Shown: positions 33,411 to 44,170 of the stretch, one piece after another
Layout: every line of letters starts with the position of its first letter
Position numbering within the stretch: position 1 is the stretch's first letter
NCBI RefSeq assembly: GCF_007565055.1
Contig: NC_044558.1
Location: 83,955,444 to 84,019,443 of the forward strand
Direction of reading: 5' to 3'
Length of the DNA stretch: 64,000 nt
Source: Rhinopithecus roxellana
Taxonomy: Eukaryota; Chordata; Mammalia; Primates; Cercopithecidae
Notes under the pieces: model-generated
What the model saw: only the letters and a program-made list of their open reading frames with translations
Told to the model about the DNA's origin: nothing
The model's database searches: none
Made by a program: the position numbers and the translations under genes

Positions 33411-34404
33411 TGCTCAGGTGTCTGTTCTGACTTTGCTCTGCTTGAGCTTCTCAGCTCTGTTCTCCTACACTCTCTGATGCTTCCTCTCCCACAGCAAGGG
33501 TGCTACACCACAGCCACAGGGCTCTGCAGCTTCCCAGCCAGGGACCATGAGCAAGTCTTTCCTCTCAGTGACCACCTATACTCACCTGGTTATAGGAAGA
33601 TCACAGAACATGCTACGTGGGGCACCGTCTAGCCTACAGCAACAGCCCAATCAACAACAGCAATAATAATTACTATCAGTACTGGGAACAGTAATAGCAA
33701 TTTCTTGCTCATTTACATGGTCCCTGAACTCGGAACATGTCACAGAGGCTCAGTGTCTTATGATTTGAGTCCTTCCTTCCAACTTATTTTCATAGAAATT
33801 ACAGGCAACTTCTGAACCAGCTCTAGAACTTGGGAACAAAAGGGTGCTGGCAGGCAGAGAACTGAGGAGGCAGATAATCCAAAAATAATTGATCCCAGGT
33901 CATGGAAAGCATTTTGTTTACAGCAGCAGACTGACCTTCCCAATTATCTTCTGCTTAGGCTAATATTACAACCTGCCTTCCCCAGCAGACGAGATCACCA
34001 CATATGCTCACCAGTCCTGCAGGGGACGGGGTCAGGCTGAGGCTGGCTGCCTCAATGAAGTGTAAACTGAGGCACAGAGGGCGTGATTCAAAGCCCACAA
34101 GAGTACTGTGGGCTTAAGGAGCTCTACAGGATGCTGATCCTACGCTACGTCCAGGTCGCCTTGCTTTGTATCTCTTGTTAGAGTTTGGAAGATGGCGCGC
34201 CTGAGGCCTGCTGTTCCTAGAAATGCCGTCTGGAGCAAGAATCTCATCTGCAGATTAGAGAGGGTCCAGGCAAGGTGTGCGTCATCAGACCCTGAAAATT
34301 CCTCTGTGTTTCATGGGCCCGGTCTGGTTTCACAATGAATCTTCATGCAAGTCCATGGGAGAGCAGGATATCTGCCATTCCGTACACATAAAAAAAAACT
34401 GGCT
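33411..34404. other. ORAI1 intron, Alu-free sequence
   Basis: About 1 kb without a recognised repeat. No coding or RNA signal. Confidence 0.5.
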
Positions 34405-34709
34405 TCGGCTAGGTGCGGTGGCTCACACCTGTAATCCCAGCACTTTGGGACGCCAAGGCAGGTGGATCACCTGAGGTCAGGAGTTTGAGACCAGCCTGGC
34501 CATCATGGTGAAACCCCTCCTCTACTAAAAATACAAAAATGAGAGGCCGGGTGAGGTGGCGTGTGCCTGTAATCCCAGCTACTCGGGAGGCTGAGATAGG
34601 AGAATCGCATGAACCCAGGAGGCGGAGGTTGCAGTGGGCTGAGATCGCATCACTGCACTCCAGCCTGGGCAACAAAGAGGAAACTCCGTTTCAAAGAAGA
34701 AAAAAAAAG
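34405..34709 (+). mobile_element. Alu
   Basis: Flanked by AAACTGGCTTC / AAACTGGCCTC. Confidence 0.91.
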
Positions 34710-35609
34710 AAAACTGGCCTCAAAGAGGTAAAACCTCTTGCCTGAGGTCACCCACTGGCCATCTCCAACACTTCCGGGCCACCTAGAAGGTAGAAGGCCA
34801 ACCCTTCTACCTGTGAAGTGGGGAACCTCTCAATCCCCTCCAGGCTTTGTGGGAGACCCTCCCTCAATCTCACCTGGTGACCCCATCCCTTGACTTTCCA
34901 GGTCTCTGGGAAGGAAGCCCTCTGGGGGCAGGAAGTTGGTTATGCTGACTCACAGGCCAACTGAGAGTAATTCAGGAAACTTGTTGCTCTGTTACCATGG
35001 CGTTGGGGCTGCTGGCACCCCCTCCTCTCTGAAGCTCACTTACAGGCTGGGTGTCTAAGTGGGAGTGGGGCATGGTCAGACCCTGCACCCAATCCCATCC
35101 CTCCTATAGATTTCCAGCTTCATGGCACATGCAGTTATCCTCTTGTAACTGCAGAATGGAGAGTATCCTGGGGTTTGGTCCTTCCCTGCCTGCAGAACTT
35201 TGGGGATTCCATCAGCAGAGCCGGCAAGCCTTCTCCACCCAGGAAGGGGAAAATAAATGTCCCCAAGAGACAGACAGGGTGGGCCAAAGCCCACTCCAAG
35301 CCATTGGCTGCCCCAGTCTCCTGACTTCCTCACACTGTTTTTAGCAAGAGGAAGGAGGTGACATTTGACCATGAAGCCTGAGGCCTGTCTTTGAAAGGAA
35401 GAGGGGACTTGAGAAGGCAGGAAAGTGTCATTCATCTGGATCTCACCCCTCAGGAGTGAGAAGCTTGGGGCAGCTATAAACTCATGACCACAAGAAAAGG
35501 GGGAACCATTATCTTAAACCCGGAGCACTGCAGGGAAAAGATGACAACTGGTAGCTCCCTGCCCACCACCAATTATAAAACTTTCTTTGGCTTAAAAGAA
35601 ACTCTTGTG
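34710..35609. other. ORAI1 intron, Alu-free sequence
   Basis: About 900 bp of unique sequence 2.2-3.1 kb downstream of ORAI1 exon 1, a plausible place for intronic regulatory elements. Nothing specific is visible. Confidence 0.5.
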
Positions 35610-35854
35610 GCCGGGCGCGGTGGCTCAAGCCTGTAATCCCAGCACTTTGGGAGGCCGAGACGGGCGGATCACGAGGTCAGGAGATCGAGACCATCCTGGT
35701 TAACACGGTGAAACCCTGTCTCTACTAAAAAATACACAAAAAAACACTAGCCGGGCGAGGTGGCGGGCGCCTGTAGTCCCAGCTACTCAGAAGCTGAGGC
35801 AGGAGAACGGCGTAAACCACAGAGCGAGATTCCGTCTCAAAAAAAAAAAAAAAA
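35610..35854 (+). mobile_element. Young AluY with internal deletion
   Basis: The sequence jumps from GAGAACGGCGTAAACC directly to ACAGAGCGAGATTCC, losing most of the right arm. The duplication around AAAGAAACTCTT shows that this is one insertion. Confidence 0.9.
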
Positions 35855-36844
35855 AGAAACTCTTTTGCCCTATTTTTCATTTCCTAGGCCTGTCATAACA
35901 TGTCCCTAGCTGGACATCAATCAGAGTTCCTATACACCGCAATGGGTACAAGTGCCTGAGCAAGTTCTGAACACTAACAGACCCGGGTTCAAATCCTGCT
36001 CCACCGGACTGGCTGTGTGGTCTTGGGAAAGCCCCTTGACAAAATCATCACAGAGGGTTGTTGAGGAGTAAGCCCAGGAGTTAAGGCACCTAGCACTGAG
36101 TGAGTGTTTAGTACATGCCAGCTGCTTTTAGAGATTCTTCAGGCACGAGGCAGAACCTGGTCTCTCAGGATTTGAAACTAACAGAGCAGAATTCCCTCCT
36201 GTCTAAACTAAAACTGAGAGTGCTGTCTATACAAACACACTCCCTGATCTCCTCTCAGGGGCTCCCTCAATTTTATTCCCAAAGAGAAACTTTGCCTTCT
36301 TTGATCGATTCAGGAATTGAGGCCCAGACAGGGAGAGTGAGTTGCTTGAGGTCACAAAGGCAGCAAGTAGCTGAGCAGGGAGGGCTGCTTCCCACTCCCC
36401 ATCTCCTGGCCTTTCTACTGTGGCCCAGCACGCTCTGGGCCTTACAAAATTCAGGCTCTGCTGCAAGGCAAAGCAGGGAGAGTTCCAGACACACTCCCTT
36501 CCCAAGAAAACACGAAGGGTGCAGCCACTCCCTCCCTCAAGGCCAAGGGCTTAGCTCACTTGTGGCGGGGGCAGGAGTGCTCTGGTCTACAGAACTGGGG
36601 GGCGGGGATAGAGTCCATTCACGAAGGCTGATATCACCGAAAGTGGTAATAATGTAGTTATTATGTAGTCCCCTGCTCCCGGAGAAACTTCAATATGCCA
36701 AGCCTGAGGGTATCCCCAGAGCCACTTCTCAGGTCCATGGGCAGTCTCACCCACCCCACACCTCAGAGGCTTCCCACTCCAGCTCCTTAGGATGGTGGGG
36801 AAAGAAAAGCAAGCCTATCCCCTATATCAAGAAAGAGCCCATTG
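35855..36844. other. ORAI1 intron, unique sequence with two MIRs
   Basis: A sense MIR at about 35945-36125 (ACCCGGGTTCAAATCCTGCT, CTGTGTGGTCTTGGGAAAGC) and an antisense MIR at about 36300-36395 (GGAATTGAGGCCCAGACAGG). The rest is unassigned. A 180-codon + strand frame at 36115-36657 overlaps both MIRs and is not credible as a gene. Confidence 0.6.
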
Positions 36845-37126
36845 GGCCTGGCGAGGTGGCTCACGCCTGTAATCACAGCACTTCGGGAGACCAAGGTGGA
36901 CAGATCATGAGGTCAAGAGTTCAAGACCAGACTGGCCAACACGGTGAAACCCTGTCTCTACTAAGAATACAAAAATGAGCCGGGCGTGGTGTCTGTAATC
37001 CCAGCTACTCAGGAGGCTGAGGCATGAGAATCGCTTGAACCGGGGAGGTGGAGGTTTCAGTGGGCCGGGATTGCACCACTGCACTCCAGCCTGGGCGACA
37101 GAGTGAGACTCCGTCTTGGAAAAAAG
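36845..37126 (+). mobile_element. Alu
   Basis: Flanked by AAGAAAGAGCCCATT. Confidence 0.9.
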
Positions 37127-37590
37127 AAAAAAGAAAGAGCCCATTCAACGGGAACACGTCCCTCCCTCCTCCCTCACACTCAGTGACTCAGTGGCAAGTT
37201 TCTGGAGGAAAAACTGAAGGTGCGGACTGGTTGTTGTCAAACCCCCAGGCTGAGGCTCTCGGAAAATGCGGTGGCAAAAGGGGTGTCAGGAAATCCCCTC
37301 TACAAGCTGATAAAAGAACAGGGCTAACACCTTCCGGCCTCAGGTGCGGGGGCACAAGACAGCTCGAGGTCTTTCTCCTCGTCCCCACCTCCTGACGCCC
37401 CCAGCTGGGTTAGTTTTTGAGTCCCTTCTTTCCCCACTGAACGCACGTGGGGCGGGCTTCTTACAGAGCTAACTTCGGGATGCATCTACCACTCTTGCTG
37501 GGGCAGGCAAGTCCATGTGGAGGCACCCAAGCCCCCCAAGCCCGGACTCTGGTATGGCTTGTCACCACCCCAGATCGGAGTATTCGGCGC
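37127..37590. other. Unique sequence on the CpG island shore
   Basis: No repeat recognised. GC content climbs towards the island. Confidence 0.5.
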
Positions 37591-37776
37591 CCACTAGTGC
37601 TCACGTCCAGCAGCACCTCTGCCCCTCGCGCAGCGCTCACGACGGCTTCTCCCAGCTCTTCCCCTCACCCCGGCCCGCCCAGCCCGCCCAGCCCGCTCCC
37701 CAGTGGGCCCCGTCGGGGCTGCGGGAGGGAGCAGCCGGGTCAGCAGAGAGGGGAGGGCAAGGTGGCCCGAGCTCAC

Positions 37777-38076
37777 CATGGCGAAGCCGGAGAGCAGAGC
37801 CGAGGTCCGGCTGGAGGCTTTGAGCTTGGCGCGGCTCAAATAGAGCTTGCGCCAGGACAGCGCCTGCATGGAGTGCTCGTTGAGACTCATCACCTCGGAG
37901 TAACTCTGGCCGATCCAGTCCGGGTAGGTGACGGCGGGCGGCGGCGGCGGGGCTCCCGGAGGTTCCCCGTCCCCGCTGCGGCAGCGGCTCCGGCGGCTGC
38001 CGCTGGTGGTGCTGCCGCCGCTCGGGGGAAGCTCGGGGCTGCTGCGGCTCGGGGGCGGGGCGGGCTCCGGATGCAT
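37777..38076 (-). CDS. ORAI1: ORAI1 coding exon 1 (N-terminus and start of TM1)
   Basis: Encodes residues 1-100. The start is ATG at 38076-38074 (MHPEPAPPPSRSSPELPP), as in human. Next come the Ser/Gly/Arg-rich segment, a proline run, VTYPDWIGQSYSEVMSLNEH, the conserved N-terminal gating helix SWRKLYLSRAKLKASSRTSA (containing the Arg equivalent to human R91, mutated in SCID) and the first part of TM1 (LLSGFAM, with the hinge Gly). The downstream Met used for the short ORAI1-beta form is present. The donor is ATG|GTGAGC (37777/37776). Two differences from the human I remember: Cys at position 32 in the arginine-rich segment, and one residue fewer after the prolines, giving 300 residues in total. 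Confidence 0.97.
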
Positions 38077-38450
38077 GGAACACGCCGCCGAGGCGCGGGC
38101 CCGCCCGGGAGCCGCGAGGCACCTCCGCCGGAGGCAGCCGCCGCCTGCCCCCTACGCGGGCCCGGCCTCACCCGGCCGGCCGCACAGGACGAGAGGACGA
38201 GGTCAAGGGAGTGCCCGCTCTTCCAGCACACAGGCCCCCGGCGCCGCTGGCAAAAGCCCCCGGGCGACAGCGACCCGCGACTGCGCGCGGGTGGCGTCCC
38301 GGATCCCCGGAGCTGGGACCCCCGGCGCGCGCCGCGATTGGCCGCCTCCCTGGGCTGTTTTGCATGCGCCCCGCCCACCTGTGCCCCGCCCACCAAGAGG
38401 TGGGCGTTGGTCTGGGCGTCACGTGACCCGCCCGCTCAGATGGCACCGCC
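38077..38450 (-). promoter_or_regulatory. ORAI1: ORAI1 5' UTR and proximal promoter
   Basis: TATA-less GC-rich promoter. Reading away from the start codon: 5' UTR to about 38270 (inferred from the usual human 5' UTR length); a CCAAT box on the minus strand (ATTGG at 38337-38341); two copies of GCCCCGCCCACC (38368-38379 and 38383-38394), which are KLF/SP1-type boxes; and the palindrome GTCACGTGAC (38418-38427). Confidence 0.75.
38418..38427. promoter_or_regulatory. Palindromic E-box GTCACGTGAC (CLEAR/USF type)
   Basis: A perfect 10-bp palindrome identical to the core consensus bound by TFEB/TFE3 and close to USF sites, about 340 bp upstream of the ORAI1 ATG. Binding itself is inference. Confidence 0.6.
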
Positions 38451-39050
38451 CACGGTCCCTGGCGCGCCGCCGCCGGCACCTCTTCCAGGAAGCGCCCCAC
38501 TGCCCGTTCCGGCTCCTGGCACCGCCCCTCTCCGCAGCTGCTCCTGTGGCCCTGCTCCCGGAGCTTGGACTCCTGGATCGGGCCTCCTGAGGTCACCTCT
38601 GGGCGCCTCCTGAGGCCAATATCCCCTTTGGAACAAGGTGGCTCAAGGTCTGTAGGAAAAAGAGCGGCCGAGGTCTAGAGTTCAAGCCGTCAGTGTTTAT
38701 TTGGCGCCCACTGGGTGCCAACACTGGCCTAGGTGCTCAGGCTGGGTAGGGTGATGAACGAGATGGACAAAATCCCATGCCCTCTTGGAGGCTGCATTCT
38801 GTAGGGGAAGACACACAAACACCAATGAGTCGATTTTATAATAGTTTAGAAGGTGAAAAGCTGGAGAAAAAATAAAGCGGGCTAAAGGAGGTGGGTAGTG
38901 AGGGGGCTGCAATTTTAGTTTTAAAATATTCGGATTCAGGGCAGGGAGGTTTTTCTTTTATTTTTTTAGGGTAGGGATTTTTGGTCTGTTGAGCACTTTG
39001 TCCACCTGTGTTCACCAGCATCTGATACGTATTGAGGTGACCGGTTCCTG

Positions 39051-39352
39051 GTTTTTTTTTTTTTTTTTTTTTTGGGACGGAGTCTAGCTCTGTCGCCCAG
39101 ACTGGAGTGCAGTGGTGCGATCTGGGCTCACTGCAACCTCCACCTCCTCGGTTCAAGCGATTCTCCTGCCTCAGCCTCCCTAGTAGCTAGGATTACAGGC
39201 GCCCGCCACCGTGCCCTGCTAATTTTTGTATTTTTAGTAGAGATGGGGTTTCACCATGTTGGCCAGGCTGGTCTCAAACTCCTGACCTCGTGATCCGCCT
39301 GCCTCAGCCTCCCAAAGTGCTGGGATTACAAGCGTGAGCCACGGTGCCCGGC
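39051..39352 (-). mobile_element. Alu (antisense)
   Basis: Complete antisense element with a 23-base T head. Confidence 0.91.
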
Positions 39353-39465
39353 CTCCTGATATTTTTTAAACCAGTGAATCTTCAAACCCATTCAACAAGT
39401 GTCTTCCGAGCAACTATTAAGTGCTATGCTGAGGGATTCCAGCAAAATGAAAGCCTTAATTGAAT

Positions 39466-39469
39466 ATTT

Positions 39470-39517
<48 letters not shown>

Positions 39518-39527
39518 CACACATATT
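39466..39527. repeat. (TA)n(TG)n(TA)n microsatellite
   Basis: TA repeats, then about 14 TG units, then TA again, directly before the T head of the next Alu. Confidence 0.92.
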
Positions 39528-39814
39528 TTTTTTTGAGACAATTTTGCACTTAATCGCCCAGGCTGGAGTGCAATGGCGCGATATTGGCTCACTGCGACCT
39601 CCACCTCCCGGTTCAAGCGATTCTCCTGCCTCAGCCTGCTGCGTAGCTGGGATTACAGGCGCCCGCCACCACGCCTGGCTAATTTTTGTATTTTTAGTAG
39701 AGACGGGTTTTTGCCATGTTGGCCAGGCTAGCCTCGAACTGCTGACCTCAGGTGATCCGCCCGCCTCGGCCTCCCAAAGTGCTGGGATTACAGGCATGAG
39801 CCACCACGCCCGGA
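39528..39814 (-). mobile_element. Alu (antisense)
   Basis: Flanked by GAATATTTTA / AAATATTTTA with the microsatellite between the first copy and the element. Confidence 0.88.
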
Positions 39815-40000
39815 CCAAATATTTTAGTGGGGTGCGGAGAGGGGCAGGAAATAAGCAAGGTCACACCTTTTTGACTTAGGTCACATTTAAGCTGAGACCA
39901 GAGCCCGCCATGCAGACAGGATCTATTCCAGGGCGGCGAGGGAACTGCTCATGCCAAGACCCTGAAGCAGGGATATTTAGCTGTTGGAGCATTGGAAGGC

Positions 40001-40359
40001 CAATTTTGGGGAGCAGAGGTGAGGTGGGGGTGTCTGCAAGACTATGCTAGGGAATGTCTCCTAAGAGGTCAGCTCCGGGGCAGGGACCTTTACTATCAGC
40101 TTCACAGCTCTACCCTCAGCATCTAGAATATTCCTCTGCATACAATCGGTGCTCAGTAATTTTTTGTTGAATGAATAACTATGGGAGAGACAGGAATGAG
40201 TGACAAGCATGTGACATTGCAGGTCGGCGAGGTGAAACTTAACTCTTGTCACCACTAGAGGGCGCGCCCCCACCCAACCGTTGTGGGATGAAAACCTGAC
40301 CCCCAAAAGTCTCTGGTTCCCGCAGCGGCCTGTCTTGGCTTTTTAAAAATAAAGATGGG
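40001..40359. other. Unique intergenic sequence, ORAI1 upstream region
   Basis: An L2/MIR-like phrase lies at about 40080-40190 (CTCTGCATACAATCGGTGCT, then TTTTGTTGAATGAATAAC). The rest is unique and contains the CTCF-like site. Confidence 0.5.
40252..40265 (+). promoter_or_regulatory. CTCF-like binding motif
   Basis: CCACTAGAGGGCGC matches the CTCF core consensus (CCASYAGRKGGCRS) at every position. It lies 2.2 kb upstream of the ORAI1 ATG in non-Alu DNA. Confidence 0.65.
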
Positions 40360-40774
40360 GGCCGGGCGCGGTGCCTCACGCCTATAATACCAACACTTTA
40401 GGAGGCCGAGGCGGGCAGATCACAAGGTCAGGAGTTCTAGACCAGCCTAGCCAACATGGTGAAACCTCGTCTCTACTAAAAAAATTAGGTGTGGGCCGGG
40501 CGCGGTGGCTCAAGCCTGTAATCCCAGCACTTTGGGAGGCCGAGACGGGCGGATCACGAGGTCAGGAGATCGAGACCATCCTGGCTAATACGGTGAAACC
40601 CTGTCTCTAATAGAAAATACAAAAAACTAGCCGGGCGACGAGGCGGGCGCCTGTAGTCCCAGCTACTCGGGAGGCTGAGACAGGAGAATGGCGTGAACCC
40701 GGGAGGCGGAGCTTGCAGTGAGCTGAGATCCGGCCACTGCACTCCAGCCTGGGTGGCAGAGCAAGACTCCGTCT

Positions 40775-40816
<42 letters not shown>

Positions 40817-40956
40817 AGGTGTGGTGGCGCATGCCTGTAATCCCAGCTACTGGGGAGGCTGAGGCAGGAGAATCGCTTGAACCCGGGGGGCGAAGATTGC
40901 AATGGGCCAAGATCGTGCCACTGCACTCCAGCCTGGAGACAGAGCGAGACTCCGTT

Positions 40957-41000
<44 letters not shown>

Positions 41001-44000
41001 AAGGCCGGGCGCGGTGCCTCACGCCTGTAATCCCAGCACTTGGGGAGACAGAGGCGGGTGGATCACAAGGTCAGGAGATGGAGACCATCTTGGCCAACAT
41101 GCTGAAACCCCGTCTCTACTAAAAATACAAAAATTAGCTGGGCGTGGTGGTGGGTGCCTGTAATCCCAGCTACTCGGGAGGCTGAGCCAGGAGAATGACT
41201 TGAACCCGGGAGGCGGAGGTTACGGTGAGCCAAGATCATGCCACTGCACTCCAGCCTGGTGACAGAGGAAGACTCTGTCTCAAATAAATAAATAAAATTT
41301 TAAAAATAAATACAAAAAATTAGCCGGGCGTGGTGGCAGGCGCCTGTACTTTCAGCTACACCAGAGGCTGAGGCAGAGAATGGCGTGAACCTGGGAGTCA
41401 GAGCTTGCAGTAAGCCAAGATCGCGCCACTGCACTCCAGCCTGGGAAACAGCGAGGCTACGTCTCAAAAAAAAAAAAAAATTGGGGAATTTGGATTTTGA
41501 AATCTCACCCTACTGGCCTTGTTTCCCTGGTGGCCTTTGTACTTTTTTGTTTTTGAGACGGAGTCTTGCTCTGTCACCAGGCGCGATCTCGGCTCACTGC
41601 AACCTCCACCTCCCGGGTCCAAGCGATTCTCCTGCTTCAGTCTGCCAAGTAGCTAGAACTACAGACGGGCGCCACCACGCCCAGCTAATTTTTGTATTTT
41701 TAGTAGAGACGGTGTTTCACTATATGGACCAGGATGGTCTCCATCTCTTGACCTCGTGATCTGCCCGCCTCAGCCTCCCGAAGTGCTGGAATTACTGGTG
41801 AGAGCCACCATCTCTACTAAAAATCCAAAAAAAATTAGCCAGGTGTGATGGGGCACACCTGTAATCCCAGCAACTGGGGAAGCTGAGGTGGGATAATCGC
41901 TTGAACCCAGGAGGTGGAGGTTGCAGTGAGCTGAGATCACGCTACTGCACTCCAGCCTGGGTGACAGAAGAAGACTCCGTCTCCAATAAAAAAAATAGTG
42001 ACAGCGTACAGTGTCTCCCCATGTTGTGCATGCTGATCTCAAACTCCTGGGCTCAAGGGATCCTCCCATATGGGCCTCCCAAAGTTCTGGAATTACAGGC
42101 ATGAGCCACTGTGCCCAGCCTATGTAAATATTTTTTTTTATTTTAAGATGGAGTCTCTCTCTGTCCCCCAGGCTGGGTGCAGTGGTTCGATCTCGGCTCA
42201 CTGCAACCTCTACCTCCTGGGTTCAACCAATTCTCCTGGTTCAGCCTCCTAAATAACTGGGATTATAGGTGCCCACCACCACACCCAGCTATTTTTTTGT
42301 ATTTTTAGTAGAGACAGGGTTTCACTATGTTGGCCAGGCTGGTCTCGAACTCCTGAACTCAGATGATCTGCCTGCCTCAGCCTCCAAGAGTGCTGGGATT
42401 ACAGATGTGAGCCACTGCATCTGACCTTATTTATTTATTTATTTATTTATTGAGACAGGGTCTCAGTAGTCACCCAGGCTGGAGTGCAGTAGCGCCATCT
42501 CTACTAAAACAAACAAACAAACAAACAAACAAACAAAAAACAACTAGCTGGGAATGGTGGTGCGTTCCTGAAATCCCAGCTACTAGGGAGGCTGAGGCAG
42601 GAGAATCACTTGAACCTGGGAGGCGGAGGTTGAGTGAGCCGAGATCTCACCAGTGCACTCCAGCCTGGGGGACGGAGTGAGACTCTGTCTCTAAATAAAT
42701 AAATAAACAAACAAACAAGGCTGGGCGCAGTGGCTCACGCCTGTAATCCCAGCGCTTTGGGAGGCTGAGGCGGGTGGATCAGCCGAGAGGACAGGAGTTC
42801 AAGACCAGCCTGACCAACATGGAGAAACCTCGTCTCTACTAAAAATACAAAAACTGGCTGGGTGTGGTGGCACATGCCTGTAATCCCAGCTACTTGGGAG
42901 GCTGAGGCAGGAGAATCGCTTGAATCTGGGAGGGAGAGATTATGCCATTGCACTCCAGCCTGGGCAATAAGAGCAATGCTCCGTCTGAATAAATAAATAA
43001 ATAAATAAGCCAGGTGTGGTGGCATGAGCCTGTACTCCCAGCTTCTTGGGATGGAGGCTGTGGTGATTGCTCCAGTGTCCTCCAACCTAGGCAATAAAGC
43101 AAGATCCTGTCTCAAATAAAAAACAACCAAATAAGGCTGGGTGCGGTGGCTCACACCTGTAATCCCAGCACTTTGGGAGGCAGTGAGCCAAGATCGCGCC
43201 ACTGTACTCCACCCTGGTTGACAGAGCGAGACTCCATCTCCAAACAAACAACAAAAAAAACTAAATAAATAAATGAATCATGGGCCGGGTGTGGTGGCTT
43301 ATGCTTATAATTCCAACACTTTGGGAGGTGGAGGCAGTGGATCACTTAAGGTCAGGAGTTTGAAACCAGCCTGGCCGACATGGCGAAACTCTGTCTCCAT
43401 TAAAAATACAAAAATTAGGCCGGGCACAGTGGCTCATGCCTGTAATTCCAGCACTTTGGGAGGCTGAGGCAGGTGGATCACCTGAGGTCAGGAGTTAAAG
43501 ACCAGCCTGGTCAACATGGTAAAAGCCCATCTCTTCTAAAAATACAAAAATTAGCCGGGCTTGGTGGTGTGTGCCTATAATCCCAACTACTTGGGAGGCT
43601 GAGGTAGAAGAAGTTCTTGAACCCGGGAGGTGGAGGTGGAGGTTGGAGTGAGCAGAGATCACGCCACTGCACTGTAGCCTAGGTGACAGTGTAAGACCCT
43701 GTGTCAAAATAAAAAAAAATTAGCCGGGCGAGGTGGCTCACGCCTGTAATCCCAGCTCTTTGGGAGGCCAAGGCAGGTGGATCATGAGGTCAGGAGTTTG
43801 AGATCAGTCTGGGCAACACAGTGAAACCCTATCTCTACTAAAAATACAAAAATTAGTCAGGCGTGGGTGTGCACCTATAGTCCCAGCTACTTGGGAGGCT
43901 GAGGCAGGAAAATCGCTTGAACCCGGGAGGCAGAGGTTTCAATGAGCCGAGATCACGCCACTGCACTCCAGCCTGGGCAACAGAGCAAGACTCCATCTCA

Positions 44001-44170
44001 AAAAAAAAAAAAAAAATTAGTTGGGCGTGGTGGCCGTGCCTGTAATCCCAGCTACTCTGGAGGCTGAGGCAGGAGAACTGCTTGAACCCAGGAGGCGAAA
44101 GTTGCAGTGAGCCGAGATCCTGCCACTGAACTCAGCCTGGGCGACAGAGGCAGACTCAGTCTCAAAAAAT
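40360..44170. mobile_element. 3.8 kb nearly pure Alu tract
   Basis: Sense Alu 40360-41002 split by a young AluY (about 40496-40814) and ending in (AAAT)n; 41003-41296; right arm 41310-41480; antisense 41542-41812 fused to a sense arm 41808-41995; antisense piece 42000-42120; antisense 42129-42424; antisense head 42425-42496 fused to sense 42497-42718; sense 42719-43008; sense arm 43009-43130; deleted sense Alu 43135-43265; 43283-43418, 43419-43712 and 43721-44018; right arm 44018-44170. Hardly any unique sequence separates them. Confidence 0.85.

Larger units (their letters stand above)
22509..37776 (-). other. ORAI1: ORAI1 intron 1
   Basis: A single 15.3 kb intron, GT at 37776-37775 and AG at 22510-22509 (minus strand). 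The two-exon structure and the intron size agree with human ORAI1. About half is repeats, listed separately. The Alu-poor parts are 24.6-25.75, 26.04-26.86, 28.63-30.27 and 33.3-36.8 kb. Confidence 0.93.
37590..38600. promoter_or_regulatory. ORAI1: CpG island over ORAI1 exon 1 and promoter
   Basis: About 1 kb of GC-rich, CpG-dense and repeat-free sequence, in sharp contrast with its surroundings. It covers coding exon 1, the 5' UTR and the proximal promoter. Limits judged by eye. Confidence 0.88.
38690..40000. repeat. L2 LINE dismembered by Alus
   Basis: Pieces at about 38690-38980 (TGTTTATTTGGCGCCCACTG, CAACACTGGCCTAGGTGCTC, GATGGACAAAATCCCATGCC), 39353-39465 and 39815-40000 (ACATTTAAGCTGAGACCAGA, CATGCCAAGACCCTGAAGC) follow L2 3'-end order, separated by two Alus and a microsatellite. 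Confidence 0.6.

Noticed and set aside
36115..36657. 180-codon plus-strand frame in the ORAI1 intron
   Set aside because: It crosses two MIR elements and has no recognisable domain.
37447..38613. Plus-strand open frame of 388 codons across the ORAI1 CpG island
   Set aside because: It is a GC-rich shadow lying antisense to ORAI1 exon 1, with low-complexity Pro/Ala/Arg/Gly composition and no domain. A divergent non-coding transcript is possible but not supported by the sequence.
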